A stretch of DNA of 7,530 nucleotides from Chloroflexota bacterium (lineage in GTDB: Bacteria; Chloroflexota; Anaerolineae; B4-G1; SLSP01). Shown here in pieces: positions 6,574 through 7,530 of this stretch (its first letter is position 1; the number at the start of each line of letters is the position of its first letter). The position numbers and the translations under genes are program-made. The DNA lies in contig JAKJAE010000046.1 in the NCBI GenBank assembly GCA_022707665.1, positions 5,292-12,821 on the forward strand, in the 5' to 3' direction. Below the pieces are notes generated by a model that saw only the letters and a list, made by a program, of their open reading frames with translations, ran no database searches and had not been told where the DNA came from.

Positions 6574-7530
6574 TTAGTAACGTATCGAGACAGGCGTCCC
6601 GATCTCAGCCCAATCGTAGAGGAGCTTCGACTCCGCGGTGCCCAACACAACACAGCCATACGATACTGGCGTGCCGAGATAGCCTTCCCAGAGCGTCTGA
6701 CCGTTCGACAGAATCGGCAGCGCGTGGATGCCATTTTCGGTGGATCCCGCCCAATAGATGCCCATCCACCACGGCATCCAGAGGTCCCACGCCGACCCAT
6801 AGGCGTTCGGAATCTTGCTCTGGATCCGGAACTCGCCGGCTGCCGTGTAGGAAGGTGCAGCCCCGGTCGACGCCACAAACGAGTAGATGAGCTGATCTCC
6901 CTGGTACGCCCATAGATGTTGCTCGGACAGGCTCACCACGATCAGCTTTCCCGCACCCGACACGACCGGTGGGATTCCCTCGAGTCGCAGCACCTGCCCC
7001 ACGTAGATCTGCGAAGGGTTCGCGATCCGGTTGAGCTGGGAGATGTGTGCAACGGTGGTGCCGAAGCGGGCCGCGATCTGCGTCAACGTGTCACCGTGCT
7101 GCACCGTATAGGTGCGCTCATCACCCGTGGTCTCGGCCTCTTCGGGTACCTGCGTTGGTTCAGGGGTCGCTGTCGCCGCCGGCACCTCGGCCGTCGCCGT
7201 TGGTTCCACCACCCCCTCGGGGGTTGGCGTCGGATCAGGTGAGGCCGGCGCAGTCTCGGGAACCCGCAGTGTCTGTCCGTGGATCAGCGTTCCCCATCCC
7301 CTGAGGCCGTTCTCGCGCAGCAGCGCCCACGACGAAACCTGCAGCCGCGCCGATATTTCGCTCAGGGCATCCCCCGGCTGCACCAGGTACGCATTGGCGT
7401 CGAGCCCCGGCATGGCAGGCTCGGGGACCGGCGTCGGCTGCCCCGGAACCGATCCATCGGGGGGCGGCGTCAACGGTGCCGTTGGCGGTGTGGTGTTGGT
7501 CGCATCCGGAATGGTCAGGGTCTGGCCCAC
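6574..7530 (-). CDS. LysM-repeat L,D-transpeptidase (YkuD), N-terminus missing
   Basis: The gene runs off the right edge; 318 residues are visible. The first visible codon, GTG, is not a real start, because GQTLTIP is the end of an earlier LysM repeat and matches GQTLRVP and GQVLRLE closing the next two. The visible order is: end of LysM (1-8), Pro/Thr-rich linker (11-44), LysM (about 48-91), Pro/Thr/Glu-rich linker (92-138), LysM (140-185) and a YkuD domain (about 196-317). Such enzymes act outside the membrane, bind peptidoglycan through LysM and form 3-3 crosslinks or attach proteins. The catalytic Cys is C293 in PVSYGCVVLG, with upstream H269 in GIHALP. The usual SHGC reads SYGC and the usual CxR/CxN continuation reads CVVL. 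A tryptophan-rich patch (W248, W251, W254, W255, W260) precedes the active site. The stop lies 41 bp before the transporter gene. Confidence 0.9.
   Translation of the reverse strand: MGQTLTIPDATNTTPPTAPLTPPPDGSVPGQPTPVPEPAMPGLDANAYLVQPGDALSEISARLQVSSWALLRENGLRGWGTLIHGQTLRVPETAPASPDPTPTPEGVVEPTATAEVPAATATPEPTQVPEEAETTGDERTYTVQHGDTLTQIAARFGTTVAHISQLNRIANPSQIYVGQVLRLEGIPPVVSGAGKLIVVSLSEQHLWAYQGDQLIYSFVASTGAAPSYTAAGEFRIQSKIPNAYGSAWDLWMPWWMGIYWAGSTENGIHALPILSNGQTLWEGYLGTPVSYGCVVLGTAESKLLYDWAEIGTPVSIRY

Noticed and set aside
1..7530. CRISPR arrays, tRNA or rRNA genes, insertion sequences, phage or toxin-antitoxin genes
   Set aside because: No spaced direct repeats, cloverleaf, transposase motifs, terminal inverted repeats or small paired genes were found by eye on either strand.

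Overview
The window looks like a piece of chromosome from a GC-rich bacterium (roughly 60% GC by eye). Nothing in it is viral, plasmid-like or transposon-like. The lineage is not fixed by the sequence. A multi-LysM L,D-transpeptidase with a non-canonical SYGC motif, next to a compact folate operon, would suit a Chloroflexota (Thermomicrobia-like) organism, but that is only an impression from family resemblance.

Layout. The left end, on the plus strand, holds the last 26 codons of an unidentified gene. A good sigma70-type promoter follows, and then two genes 41 bp apart: a stand-alone rubrerythrin-type ferritin-like diiron protein and mutM (fpg), the DNA glycosylase that removes 8-oxoguanine. 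Together they suggest an oxidative-damage theme of peroxide or iron handling plus repair. mutM ends 120 bp from a gene that converges on it.

The rest of the window is on the minus strand, read from right to left. First is the 3' part of a secreted-type LysM/YkuD L,D-transpeptidase that runs off the right edge. Then come an MFS transporter of the sugar-symporter (SUT/GPH) type, folE (GTP cyclohydrolase I), a short-chain reductase, a folB-folK fusion, and an M20 metallopeptidase resembling carboxypeptidase G2. The gaps are 41, 17, 9, 12 and 115 bp, so MFS-folE-SDR-folBK is almost certainly one transcript. The peptidase may be its tail or a separate unit, because a weak hairpin lies in the 115-bp gap.

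How the genes fit. FolE makes 7,8-dihydroneopterin triphosphate from GTP. FolB and FolK, fused here, convert dihydroneopterin to 6-hydroxymethyl-dihydropterin and then to its diphosphate. The reductase between them is not a generic SDR. It carries the pteridine reductase (PTR1/FolM) signature: TGxxxRLG, an Asp-Tyr-Lys catalytic set with Asp exactly 13 residues before Tyr, and the pterin-stacking Phe. It is therefore best read as a dihydropterin or dihydrofolate reductase built into the pathway. The peptidase reproduces the metal-ligand spacing of carboxypeptidase G2, an enzyme that cuts glutamate from folates, but it has no signal peptide. The most interesting reading is a combined pterin/folate synthesis and salvage operon with its own transporter. 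That whole-system interpretation is inference. No folP, folC, folA or pab gene lies in the window.
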